Shown here piece after piece: positions 33,367 to 45,582 of a stretch of 64,000 bases of DNA. The notes beneath the pieces were generated by a model. It searched no databases and was not told the DNA's origin. It saw only the letters and a program-made list of their open reading frames with translations. The stretch comes from Dioscorea cayenensis subsp. rotundata. Its lineage: Eukaryota; Streptophyta; Magnoliopsida; Dioscoreales; Dioscoreaceae. A program made the position numbers and the translations under genes. Each line of letters opens with the position of its first letter. Position 1 is the first letter of the stretch. The DNA lies in contig NC_052477.1 of NCBI RefSeq assembly GCF_009730915.1, positions 310,001-374,000 of the forward strand. Reading direction: 5' to 3'.

Positions 33367-36300
33367 TTATTTAGGTTTTTTAGCTTCAGGAAAAGTATCA
33401 GCTCCACCTCGGCAACGTTTTAGGTATGTGTCCAGTGTTCCTTGCTTTGCAGGGCTGCTGCTGGTTTCACTTTTGGATACCTCCAACGTGTTTTCCTCAC
33501 CGTCCAGAAACTAATAAATGAAAAATAAGGTTGATGATTGATTCAGTGAGTACTTAAATTTGAAAGACCTAAATATGCATCAAATCTTTCTATATAAACA
33601 TTCATATCAGAGATTCTCCCTGAATCATGGTGTGAAATGGAAAAGGAAAAATGGAAAATTTTTACAGAAAAACCATACGGAGAATGAAGAGCATAGTAAT
33701 GCACAGATTTTGTTGCAGACTATTTTATTTCTAGAAAAGAGAGGAATGACATATGATAATAGACCAAAAGAGAGGGTAAACCTGGCCCAAATTTTCCAGC
33801 TTGCTCTGAACAACATCCCTGTGTAGCAAAAGTTGTCATAAACATTTCAAGAGTTTGAGATTACCTTCCAAACAGCAAACTAAAAGACTGAGGACTTACC
33901 AGATAATGTCGTCAACTGTATCATTAGCCAGAAGGTAGTATATATTCACTGATGAAACCTGGGAAAAAAAAAATGAGCATTGTCCAATTCCTAGCAACAA
34001 TAGTCGAGAGCGAAATTGCATAAAATTGTCACCCTAAAATTCATAGTACTTTGCATCTGTTGATTATACAAAGTAGTTGACAATGCAACTGGTAGCTTGA
34101 TAATATTAAATATTGAATTGAGATCTTCACACACACACACACACAAATCAGTTGAAAACGTCCTATATACAATAAATGTCTGTCATAAGGGGAAAAAACA
34201 AACCATTCACAAAACAGTTTAAAAGAAATTGATGTTAGTAAGATTGCTTATTGCAAACATGAAGCAACATACATGGTGACGTATTACCTGACCAATTCGA
34301 TGAGCACGATCTTCTGCTTGAATGATGTCACCAGGAGTCCATGACAACTCAGCAAATATGACAGTAGTTGCTGCAGTCAGTGTTAATCCTACACCAGCTG
34401 CTTTAATAGAAAGCTGAAAAATGAGCAAAGGCACATAAATTGAACAGATCACTTGAGCAAAAACAGATATTCTTTCTAAAGATATGGAATTAAAATTGCA
34501 ACAGTCCAACCAAAGACAAAGCAATTATTGGTATTAAAAAAATAAAAAAATAAAAAATATAAAAAAAAACATGAAAACATGTTTCACCACTGCTGCTCTG
34601 ATGCTATCCTTCTCCTGGAAGTCAGTTACTAAAGCTTGCCTTAATGAAGATGGTGTCCTGCCATCAATTCTAATGCAGGCAACTTTCTTTTTCTGCAAAT
34701 AATGGGCACTTGCAAATTAGAATCATCCTTATTGCAAGAGTAAGAAAAATCAGGCCATCTTACAATAAGGAATTGGTGTATTGAGTCAATCATGGGCTGA
34801 TGATGAGCAAATATTAAAAACTTGCAACCTGCCTACAAAATGAGGATAAAGAATATGGTCAATACATACCGAACAAGAAGCAAAATGGGTTACTATAACT
34901 ATACATAAGCATGCTAAAATTACATATGTGGAAGAAACTTGAACTTCAGCTCCAGAATAGGTGAGCATACTGAAGCATTATTAAGTTTCAAATGGCGAGG
35001 GATGTTACATATAAAATGTTATATTACATTGCCCTAACCACCATGTACTTTAATGAAATTTATCATTGGAATAATCGGAATGTACACCCTGGTTCCATCA
35101 TTATGTTGACATAACTTCACAATATATGTACAAAGAAAAGGATTTATGGTTTATAAATCATTCCATACCAGAACAGAGGGCAGTTACCTCAATGACAGTA
35201 CCCAAGTAATCATGAACAGCTGGAATTTTGGCATGTGCTGAGTCATTATATATCTGGATTTTAAGGAAAGGCAGTCAGTCATCTTCAATGCCAAGGATAC
35301 ACTAATGATTAAAGTGCAAAAAGAATTCTATAGAAACATAGAACTACTTGCATAAATAGAAAATTAACATGTAATTCATATGAACCGATCAAAAAACATG
35401 ATCTAATCTGAACAAGATAAGAAAAACCCAAGAAATGCGAAATAAAGCCTCTTGACATAAATTGAATTTTCACCAGTTCATGAGGAACTCAAACACGTGA
35501 AAATTAAATTCCTCCCATGTAGGAAGCACAAAGGAGAATGCTGCTTTTAGCAAGTGTTTAGATGAGGAATAAAAGAAATATGATCAATGATCAAGTAGTC
35601 TTATTCATGGCCTTCATACCAGAATAAACTAATACCAATGTGGAGTACAACAAGCTTATTCTGCAATAAGGCCCCTTTTACTTTGGTTTTGTAACCAAAC
35701 ATCTCTGGAACGATGAGGAATAGGAACATACATTTCTTTGGCCCTTAGTCCTACAATAAGGGAGCTTATTCCAACCCTTTTATTCCCTATGCATGCACAC
35801 ACTATGTATTTCTAGGATAGTCATGTGTGCCCCATTGTGCCCATAGGTCAACACCAATACAAGTCATCACTATCGCCTATGTATTTCTTAAAGCACCAAT
35901 CCTTTTCTAGGTCCAACCAAAGAAGCTCCAAGATCAAGCCCAATAGCCCATTACTCACCTTTTGTTCCACACCCCCATAGTGCATAAGTGATATATGTGG
36001 CATAACCACATGCCATAACCAACACCCATGACACCTTGAGGCTCCCACATCTTGGCTTTCTACATGCATCAATGCCTCAACAAATTGCCCACCCAACACC
36101 TTATGTAATATTAGCATGCCTTGTGCACCGAGCCGAACAATTGACCATTCCTCACTCACGGCTTGTTCATGTGTCTTGCATTGCCACCACACCCTGCTTT
36201 GCATGATGACTTCATGTGGACCACTGACCAAAAAAGAACCCTTCGTAATCAATTTATGTTTTTCCCAAGGCATTGCTGTTTGCCATTTTGTTCCCACATT

Positions 36301-39300
36301 GATCGTTCATAAATGCACATCTGCCTCTATAAAACCAGCTCACATGGATCCTTGCACATATTGCTATACCATGCTATGTCCGACTGCGATATTTAATAGT
36401 AGAAACTGTAAACCCATTGCACCTTCATCATAGAGTAACAAGACACCCAATTGTATTAGAACACATGCTTTAGTAATTTGTCTTTAACCCAACTTCATGC
36501 AAATCCACACGACACCATCTCAGTGCTTAGTGCCTCAATTTACTTTAGGCCTTTTATCCCAAGTTTTTACAACATGTCACCATTTTGATATGTCTTCACT
36601 ATATCACATCTATCCAAATGTTTTGTTCCTCTTCCTTTGGCTTTATTCACCTTTGCGCTCCTTTGAGCATACACTCATCTATCTTGTTTTTATCCTTGAC
36701 ATTCCCTAACTTTCCATAATTCGCACATATGACCTCACTCATTTGAGATGTCCAATACCTTGACTTGTATTGTGGCTTTCATCATCGGTTTCCACTATCT
36801 CAACTTGCAATATGCACTTCTCCATGACCTAAACAATTCTAGTTTCTTGATGCTTTATCATCATATTCTTTCATCCTGGCTTTGTCTTCAATCACTATTT
36901 GAAAACCCGATCTTGGACTTTCCTCTACTTGTGCTCCAAAGTTCCTCACCATCTATACAATAATTAGAGTCCATAGCATTTCGAATTCATAAGTTAACAT
37001 AGTGATCCTATTAAGGATCTTAAATTTAGGACATCCCAATAAAGGTTCATATGATAAATTTCTCACAGTGGCCACTTGCATCGATACCATTTGAGCAAGC
37101 ATTAGGCTCTAGATCACCTAGAATTGAATGTACTTTTAAGTTTAAAAATCAAAATGCATAAATAAAAGCTTCTATTTATCATATTGTGGTCTTATGGATG
37201 GTAATTATAGATGTACATTCAGGTCAACTCTGTGTTCAGTGTGGCTTATCATTTAAATAATAAAATGTTATCCATCACAAAGCACAAGACCTTCCTAGAC
37301 AAGAATGGTATGCAAAGCACAAATGTAAAAAAGAAATGCTAGCTGAAGTATGTCTTGAAGCTTAAACATTTAAATAAAAGAATAGCATGGTAAGGTCTGA
37401 TAGAAAAGGGACATGGTAGACAAAGCATGTATTTTTCAAGCATGAACATTTAAATAAAAGATAACATGCTAATAAATTCTACCCCTAAGAAGATTTGCTA
37501 ATAATTGGTTAAATATTTCAAGAAACTATTATATAGCTTTAGAGTATGCATACCTTGTTAATAAGAGTTCTCTGAGAAATTTTCAGAGACTCAACTTCTT
37601 CACTTGATTGGCTAGCTTGGATCTTGCTCTTTATTACCTCCAACTATGAAAACAAAGAAAAACATTAGGAGCAGCACAATGAAACATAACAGAATAAACC
37701 CAGTTAATGATCCCCAACAACATCACTCTCCTTACATCATTTACCAACAAGCAAATCGTATTCAGATTGTAATGAGTTCATCATTAGCAATATACAAAGG
37801 CTGATGTACATAACAGGTTTGTCATCATCTAAAGATGCACTCTAGAGGGAAATGAATGTAGCTGTGCATTTGAGTTTCTACTGAGAAATGAGAAGAAAAA
37901 AAAATATTAATAAAAAAAAGGCACCCAGTGTTAATAAAAGTGCAAATACTATGCTTCTATCACAAAAACATATTCACAAAGTACAATAATTCTTCGCAAC
38001 AAGAGGAATTACCTCACGAAGAAGAAACCGGATTTGTTTGATGTCCTTCTCATCCAAGTCTAGGAAGACCTGAGAGATGCCAAAAGGAACTCACAAATAC
38101 AAGTTCAATTCATAATACCTGCACAAGTTTTGCATGACTAAAACCAAAATAAAAGGTAAAGAAATCCTGATGCAATGTACCAGAAGTGGCCAAATTTAAA
38201 TTAAACAAATATAAGTTCATTCACAATCATAAACATGTGTTTCCTGTCTTTCGCCATTATATGAGAGGGATGATTTTTGGATGACCAATGATGTAAGGTG
38301 TTTTTGCTCTTTTTCTTTTTGGATGAAATGTAGACAAGCCACAAACCCTCAACCATTGTGTTGGAAGGATTCAAACTCTCAACCTTTCAATTGGGAGGGA
38401 AATGAAATACAACTCCCCTGTTGCAGGGGTTGTACCAATGATGTAAGAGAAAAACAAACATAAAACATAAAGATTAGGCTTAAGTCTTTTATCAAAAGTC
38501 AATTTTGCCAAGACAATCTGAACTTTTTTGCTTATAATGTGAGTGAGGGGTGCTAAAAGTAGATTATTCTACTACAATACATAACAAGTAAATGTTCATC
38601 TAAGAGACTTTGAGAATAGAATAATGGATAAGTGTGAGCATAATTATAACAAAGAACAGACTTCATATAAAAGACTTATAAATATCATTCTATTTTGAGG
38701 TCATTCCATAGCCTGCATAAATTGATAATAAATCAATATCTTGTAATAAAATATAACCCAATACCAAAACAATACCTGCTGCCTACGTTTTACAGGAAGC
38801 TCTGATAGGACATCTTTCTTAAGCCTGCGTATCATTACAGTGGCTTTCATTAGATTATGAAGCTCTTCATGGTTGCTTGCCCCTTGATACAATCCAAAGA
38901 CACCCTATAAGATAAAGCTTAAATTAATTCAGTAATATTACACAAGAATTTTTCATCAGATTATGAAGCTCTTCATGGTTGCATGTCCCCTGTACAATCC
39001 AAAGGCACCCTCGAACATTAAGCCCAAATTAATTCATAATTATTACACATAAATTTGTATAATTGAACTATCAATGAATACATACACCTTTGCAATATCG
39101 ATTTCCATACTCATGAACATTCTTGTACACATCAGGATACAATGCTGCTAGCTGAAATTGGACAATTGGGAAAGAATTTGTAAACAGGACAAACAACATA
39201 AGATGCACTTTAGGCCACAAGTGGTAAATTGTCTGCCAAATAAATTACAGAAGTACCTGTTTGAATAATTCGATAGGACGGGATAAGGCAGGAGTTCCAC

Positions 39301-42300
39301 TCAACAAAATTGTATATCGAGCTCGCTGTCATTATGAATTCATATTTAAATCTTATAAGAGTAATATCTGAAACAAGTTTATCAAAAGTTCATCCTGCTT
39401 TCGTCATTAATAAAACACCACTGATTGTATGGTAGCAAGGCAGAGAAAAACTAACATTATTTAAACAATCAACCATATGATAGCATAACAATGCCGAATA
39501 AAATGCCTGGCAACTATGAAAAACCTTATGGTAGGGTAGCTAAGATTTAACAAAAAAAAAAAAAACAGTTATATGGATCTGCAAAATATCTTTCACTTAC
39601 TAAGTTGATGTGGCACAAACAAAACACATTCTAACTTAAACGAAGACATAACACATCACAATATTGCATAATTGTTTGCCAACTAAAGGGCTACTTTCTG
39701 CAATTGTAGACTTAACACATCACACTATTGCATAATTGTCTGCCAACTGAAGGGCTATTTTCTACAATTGACTAAATCTGTATGTATGCACATCAAAAAA
39801 AATTTATCGAGCCAATCTGAAATTAGCACAGACCAAAATATTATGTCCAACATTCTATTCAACCACATGTTTGTTTCACATTATGAGGAAAATGCTAGAA
39901 TTATAAAAACAAGATGCATATATCAAATACAAACTACATAACTGTGAAAAGTAAAGTATCATAAGACCTTCATCTTTAACTTAATTAACTTAAAATGGAA
40001 ATACTTACATTTTGATCATCACTAAGTCAAGATGAACAAAAGATGTGCACAGAAAGACAAGAGAAAACCGATTATGAAATGTCTAACCTGCAAAATTGGC
40101 ACAGATGCACTTGTTCTTTTAGCTTGAGCATTCTTCAGGAAATGTGATTCATCTGCAATCACAATCTGAGTAGAGATCATTACAACTATAAAGAAGGTAG
40201 TTATTCAAAGCCAATACCAAAGTAAGATAACTATCAGTACATCATGTATGAAAGTATGAGATGATACCAAATGCCTGCAACAATTTAGCAACAGAATTAC
40301 AAATGTATGAATTACAACCGTCTGGATTGCAAACATGAATTCTCATGATAACCATGACACCAAATTCAAGGCAATTAAGCAAGGCTAGCTGGACAACAGT
40401 TTATTCTGGATGTGTTAAACACACACACACACCCAAAAAAGTTAAACACCGCTCACTTCAGAAGTTGAACTTTTGGATACAAGTACTGTTTCCAAATAAT
40501 AATGTCATATGAGGTTTAAATGCCACTATCATGCAAATACTAATAGATAAACACGAACTTTACATCTGACGCACAGCACATGATGGCATGATGCTTCATC
40601 CTGAGTTCTACAACATAGGAAGCTTGATTAAATCAGTCAACTACACATGGGACCATATTATCCTAGTTTACAATTATTTCCTAATTTTGTGGCAGTCACA
40701 TTTTACAGGTTAAGTCCAAGATTATCAAGAGCATAAAACATGTAAAATTTTGGAAATGATGAAGTCCAATTTAAATTGGAACCTAACATGGACAGGCAGG
40801 AACAAGCAACTCACACAGATGAGATATTTTGATGAATCAAAAAAGTGTAAAGAAGAAGAATACCTTAAACTCTGAAGATAAAAGTATATTTTGTAACTTA
40901 GGAACTGCATCATAAGAAAGTATGTTGAATACACCATCTAAATTAGTTGTTCCTGTTTTGTTTAAGTACACTGTATAGAATCCTGCCTTGTTTGATCCTC
41001 CATATTGAGACAAAACAACCTGCGAATATAAACAAAGATATACCTACTTTAAAAAAGAGGAGAAAACAAATTCTGTTGAATGACAAAGCATAATCAGTAA
41101 TCAATGATAAGCACAAGATTTGGGCAGAATGCCCAGGTGTGTTTTATGTCTTAACTATGAGAAACCAAAATTTAAACATCAGAATATTCAGACAAAGTAT
41201 GTGTGGTAAAGCAATTTCATCAAACAGAAGTATAACAAAAATTTAGCTAAACTGATCAAAAGTATACATAGACCTCAATAATCATGCTATGGAAACAAAA
41301 TAATGACAGCCAAAGATCAACTGTGCTACAAAATAACAAGGATTGATTATAGAAATGCCAGTTAACAAGTAAATCTTGCTACAATATCAAAAATCAGGAA
41401 AGCAAGGAAAATGGTTAACATACCAGTATATCTGCTGCAGGTATGTTAAGCCATTGCTGAACCATCTGCATAAGGTATTCAATATCAGAAAATATTTATA
41501 TTAAGAAGGAATAAAGAACCGAACGTGGACTTCAGGAGGAATGAGTGAGAAAAAAAATCTATATTTAGATGCTCACAGAAGCCCAATGCAGACGCAAGGA
41601 GGAAGGAGTGAGAATAAGAACCGGCCAGGAATCACGAATACAAGCAGTGAAAGCAATTGCCTGCAAGCACCAAAAAAGCAATTAGCTCCTTGTTAAGGAA
41701 ATTACAAGGTTAAAATACTAGAAGCATCGATTCTTATAATTAGCAAACTTTAAATATGAGAAAACTGGGCATTTGTACATTTCTTGTTATTGAGATACTA
41801 AGTGCTAACTTTAGAAATGTTGCATAAAACCATGCTGAAATTATGAACTAAGAGTAGTTAATTACGTTGCATGAACTTCAGAACTCCAAGTGCAGACATG
41901 CACAAAAGGGTATTGTGGACAGAAATTTTAACCACCTCATCACAAAATTTAAGAAAATTCAAAAGAGACCTCACCCATAGAATGAAATCATTTTTAAAAT
42001 ATGACTGCACTTTTTCATAAATCTATATTCAACATTATGAAAATCCTATTCAAGAGGATAAAATATGGCATTAGCAATTTATTGCCTGTAATGTCTTCCC
42101 AAGACCCATCTCATCTGCTAAAAGTGCCCTTCCACCATGCTGCAACATAAACCTATAAAATTATAAGAGAACATCAAGGATCATTAACCGCACAATAACA
42201 CTGTTATCAAGGCTATAGATTATCATGGCAATTGCATCAGAATAACATAGTTTAATGAGTAAATTTGGCCTGTCATGCGGGTTGAATTTGCTCTTTTCCT

Positions 42301-44619
42301 CAAAAATTAGGTTTGGTTCCAGAGATTAGGAAGGCCACTTTCTGTCACAAGTTTATTCTAAATACTTCACCTTCCCATCCATGATAAATAACGTGCCATA
42401 AATGAAAAGTGAAGTTAGTTTTTTACATACCTTACTCCATCCTTCTGAAATGGAAGAAGCTTTGACTCAAGATAGCTTGGCATTGTATCATATAGACCTT
42501 CTCAAAAGATAACAATATAAGTGGCCAACAAAAGTAAGCCAGATCAACCACATAGCATGAACAACTGATATGCCTGAAAAATTGAAAGTAAAAAGCATGC
42601 GACTATGACCAATGCTCCCGAAGTTGAATATTAGTTTTCCATGATTTGCATTTCTAACTCATTCACAAGTACAATATAAGAATCAGGTTCAGAACATCAA
42701 CAACATTGTATGGAACAACACTTTTTAACTTGATAATCAAATATCAAATGGCTACCTCTCATGTAATACTTGTTCAACTACAAGCCTTTCCCTTCTTATA
42801 AATATTGTCACAAGCCATTTTCACATGCTGAGTTATGAATGAGCATCAATGGAATAACAATTATAAGATGCAACTTTGAAGCACAGAGATATCCATTGGA
42901 CAGAATACAGGGAAGTTTCACTAATTCAAGTTGTTTACAATCAAACTATGAAACTGAGACATTCTTCTAAGGAATAAAGTAGCAGTTAGACCTGATAATT
43001 TGAATAAAGTAGTCTTAAAACATGGAGAAATGTGCTCTCATTTCTTGAATTTAATATAGCTCCAAGCGCCAAACTCCCAAACTGATAACATAAAAACTAA
43101 TAAATCAGAGATGGAAAGAAGAAAGAAACATCATATCTACCTTGAAGGTCAGGAACAGCACTAGCGGCAATAACAGCACGGTGAACTAAAGGGTCTAGTC
43201 CATGTACCTGGTCAGCGGATGTCAACATGTGAACTTATGAAAAAATTTCAAGACAACCAACCCTGTTGATTTTGTGAAAGTCATAATGACAACTTGCAAA
43301 TTCTAATTCAAAACAGTAAATAAAGGAATTCAGATCCTGAGGATGATTTCTGGAACATCCACATGAATAACACCAAAAAAAATTTGGACCGAAGGCAATC
43401 ATGCAAAAAAAAATAAAAAATGTTACCTCAACAACTGCATGAGGTATTCGACTAAAAACTTCTTTAGCTGCTGTTAAAGAAGAAATTGGAAACACCCATA
43501 ACCTATGATGAGACGTACAGAAAGAAAACTTCACTTACAAGAATATTAACAATGTCGGAAAAACTACACAAAATCCAAAGGACAAACAAAGAAAAAAGAG
43601 TGCAACCTTTCTTTACCCAGCCAACTAGCTCTCGGGACCTTCCGAATAGCATCTACCAGTAACTGTGTGTTAAGGCAAACTATCATGATTAACTGAAAAA
43701 GTTGGGTTAGAAATACTAAATAAAATAATCACATGTACCGTGTTGTATGAGAACTTTGCTGCAATAACACCAGTATGATGAAGATAAAGTCTGACAGAAA
43801 GTTTTGCCAGATCCGATGTGTTTTTGCTCTCTTGATAACATAAATCAGCATGAAAAAGTATCAAAAGTACAAAACTATGGAAAAATGAGGGAAATGAGAT
43901 TGAAACTTCCAGTTTGTGGACATGGGTAGAGAAAATACCAGCTCCTTTTAATGTATCCGATGAACTAACACCGGTTGAAGGAACTCCATCTGACTACAAT
44001 TTTATATTTCCACAATCAGCAAATTTTATTCTAAGAACTCAAGGGAAGTGTGCATTTAGAGGATAATCAGCTATACTTATATAATGTCATTAGGAAGAAA
44101 CTAACCAAATAAAAGATCAAATTTTCCCAAGAACAAAGGTAAAATGTAAATTATAAAAAAATCAAATCTTGAAGAGACTGCTGATGGAGCCAAAAACAAA
44201 CAAAAGAAATGAGAAGATAGAAATCTAAACATGAATTGAATACAAAGAGAAAACCCCAAAGAAATAATTCTTATCATGAATCGACTACAAAGAGAAAAGA
44301 AAAAGAAAACAAAAACAAAACTCACATTTTAGAGAGAGAGAGAGAAAAAAAACAATCAAAGAACAAAAAGCAAAAAGATTTAAAAATTTAAAAAGACAAA
44401 GGAAACAAATATCAAATCTTGAAGAGACTAAACTGAGCCTCAATACTTAAAAAAATTTCGAAAAACCCTAGCACTGAAAATTCTAAAAACCCTAGGCATT
44501 ACCTTGCTACATTTAACTGGATTGATGATGGATGCCTTCTTCTCGGAGATCTTCCTGATTGCATCTTCTTCCAAGAAATCAAGCTGCTCGGCGCTCAACC
44601 CCCAGTCATCATCCTCCAT
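33367..44619 (-). CDS. CHR18: SMARCAL1-type annealing helicase (SNF2 family, CHR18-like)
   Basis: 24 exons, 657 aa. From the start: 44503-44619, 43939-43993, 43739-43830, 43607-43662, 43427-43502, 43141-43207, 42431-42497, 42086-42152, 41577-41660, 41424-41465, 40864-41019, 40088-40165, 39257-39325, 39086-39151, 38776-38904, 38013-38069, 37554-37643, 35188-35253, 34764-34832, 34588-34692, 34288-34413, 33900-33958, 33782-33818, 33367-33510. A HARP domain ([26 protein letters not shown]) precedes an SNF2 ATPase: [11 protein letters not shown] (I), [12 protein letters not shown] (Ia), [10 protein letters not shown] (II), [11 protein letters not shown] (III), [22 protein letters not shown] (IV), [11 protein letters not shown] (V), [10 protein letters not shown] (VI). 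It rewinds RPA-bound ssDNA at stalled forks. Intron 8 uses a GC donor (CAG/GCAAT). The C-terminus has [11 protein letters not shown], a PCNA-binding-like motif. All phases agree, so the gene looks intact. Confidence 0.94.
35640..36970. other. Repeat-like insertion in helicase intron 17
   Basis: Intron 17 (35254-37553) is by far the longest. This part differs in style: less AT-rich, with short open stretches on both strands and many CAC/CCA words. I recognise no domain and cannot find clear ends or target duplications. It is probably a decayed transposon of unknown class. Confidence 0.35.
38298..38433 (-). mobile_element. SINE (tRNA-derived) in helicase intron 15
   Basis: A 136 bp insert is flanked by the perfect 14 bp direct repeat ACCAATGATGTAAG (38284-38297 and 38434-38447). 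On the minus strand it begins ACAACCCCTGCAACAGGGGA, has a B-box-like AGTTTGAATCC (compare GGTTCGANNCC) about 60 bp in, and ends in an A-rich tail (CCAAAAAGAAAAAGAGC). Length, tail, target duplication and B box together indicate a Pol III SINE, sense to the helicase gene. The A box is degenerate. Confidence 0.75.
38950..39037 (-). pseudogene. Partial duplicate of helicase exon 15 inside intron 14
   Basis: About 85 bp copies the acceptor and first 60-odd bases of exon 15 (GGTGTCTTTGGATTGTA... at 38904 downward), including GAAGAGCTTCATAATCTGAT. Small deletions put it out of frame. It lies directly upstream of the true exon and keeps an AG before GGTGCC, so it is a potential decoy acceptor. Confidence 0.8.
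39651..39776. repeat. Tandem duplication, 2 x ~64 bp, in helicase intron 13
   Basis: ACACATCACAATATTGCATA... GGGCTACTTTCTGCAATTG is repeated once with about 8 differences. Confidence 0.88.
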
Positions 44620-45582
44620 TCTCTCCGCCGGTCCCTCTCTCTCTCTCCCAAGCTCTCTGACAAAGCGAGTTATATATAGACCACGGTGACTGAGAAGAAG
44701 CCGTTACAGAGAATGAGAGAGAGAGGCTATAAAAAGAAAAGAGTATAACTTTTTCATTATTATTTTTTATTTATTATTTTTTCATTTGTTTTAAGAGTAT
44801 AACTTTTTTTATTTTTTCATTTGTTTTAATCTGAATTTTAGATTTTAAAATAATGGAAATATATATATATATATTTATTAATTTTGGTAAATAGTTTCAG
44901 TTTTTTTTTTTGTTTGTAAAATTTTTTACATAATAATCAGTAGGTATTAAAATTATCCCAATGGCTTTCGCTAATACTATTTTAGAGTTGTTGAACATTG
45001 TTTTTAAAAAAATTGAATAAACAATAATTTTGTTAATGATAAAAAAAAATGTAGAAAATGAAAGAGAAAATACAAAGAAAAATAAGGAGATGAAATAACA
45101 TGAAACTAATAAATTAAAAATAATATAACCTATATAAACTACTGAGAGTACTTTGTACATTATTTGTGAGTTACAGGGAAAGAATTTAGATTAAATGAAA
45201 TCTTGTATATATATATAACTCTTAATTTATCATGATAGAGAAATTCAGCAACAGGATTTATCTAATAATATCTCAATCAATTCTAATTCATAATTTTAAG
45301 TAATTTTTTTTTAAATCATGATAATGAGATGAAAACTTGTATTTAACTATTTATCACCCTTTAAAGAGATGTTGGGCTGGGCCAGGGAGGCAAAGCTTGC
45401 GGCCCACAATCACCCAACTTTGCATCTCGTCCGTTCAATTTTAATCAGAAAAGCTCTATTCTTTCCGAATCTTAAGAATTGCGCTCGAATCCTCCTCCCC
45501 CAAAGGACGAGCCACCAAACTTCGAACCCTAGAATTTTTATCTCGATCTCGATCTCGCCGGAGAAAAAGGCGGGATCTTTCG
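44620..45582. promoter_or_regulatory. Divergent promoter region, helicase (-) / GeBP-like (+)
   Basis: 963 bp between the two start codons. The left end is a CT/GA-rich leader (44620-44740). The centre is very AT-rich with TA runs (44859-44874, 45207-45218). The right end (45365-45582) is GC-rich 5' UTR of the GeBP-like gene and contains AACCCTAG (about 45526), a short telo-box-like motif. No other gene is seen. Confidence 0.5.

Noticed and set aside
35848-36433. Overlapping open frames of 105-149 codons in helicase intron 17
   Set aside because: Cys/His/Trp-rich with no domain, present on both strands and inside an intron; not a gene by any evidence here.
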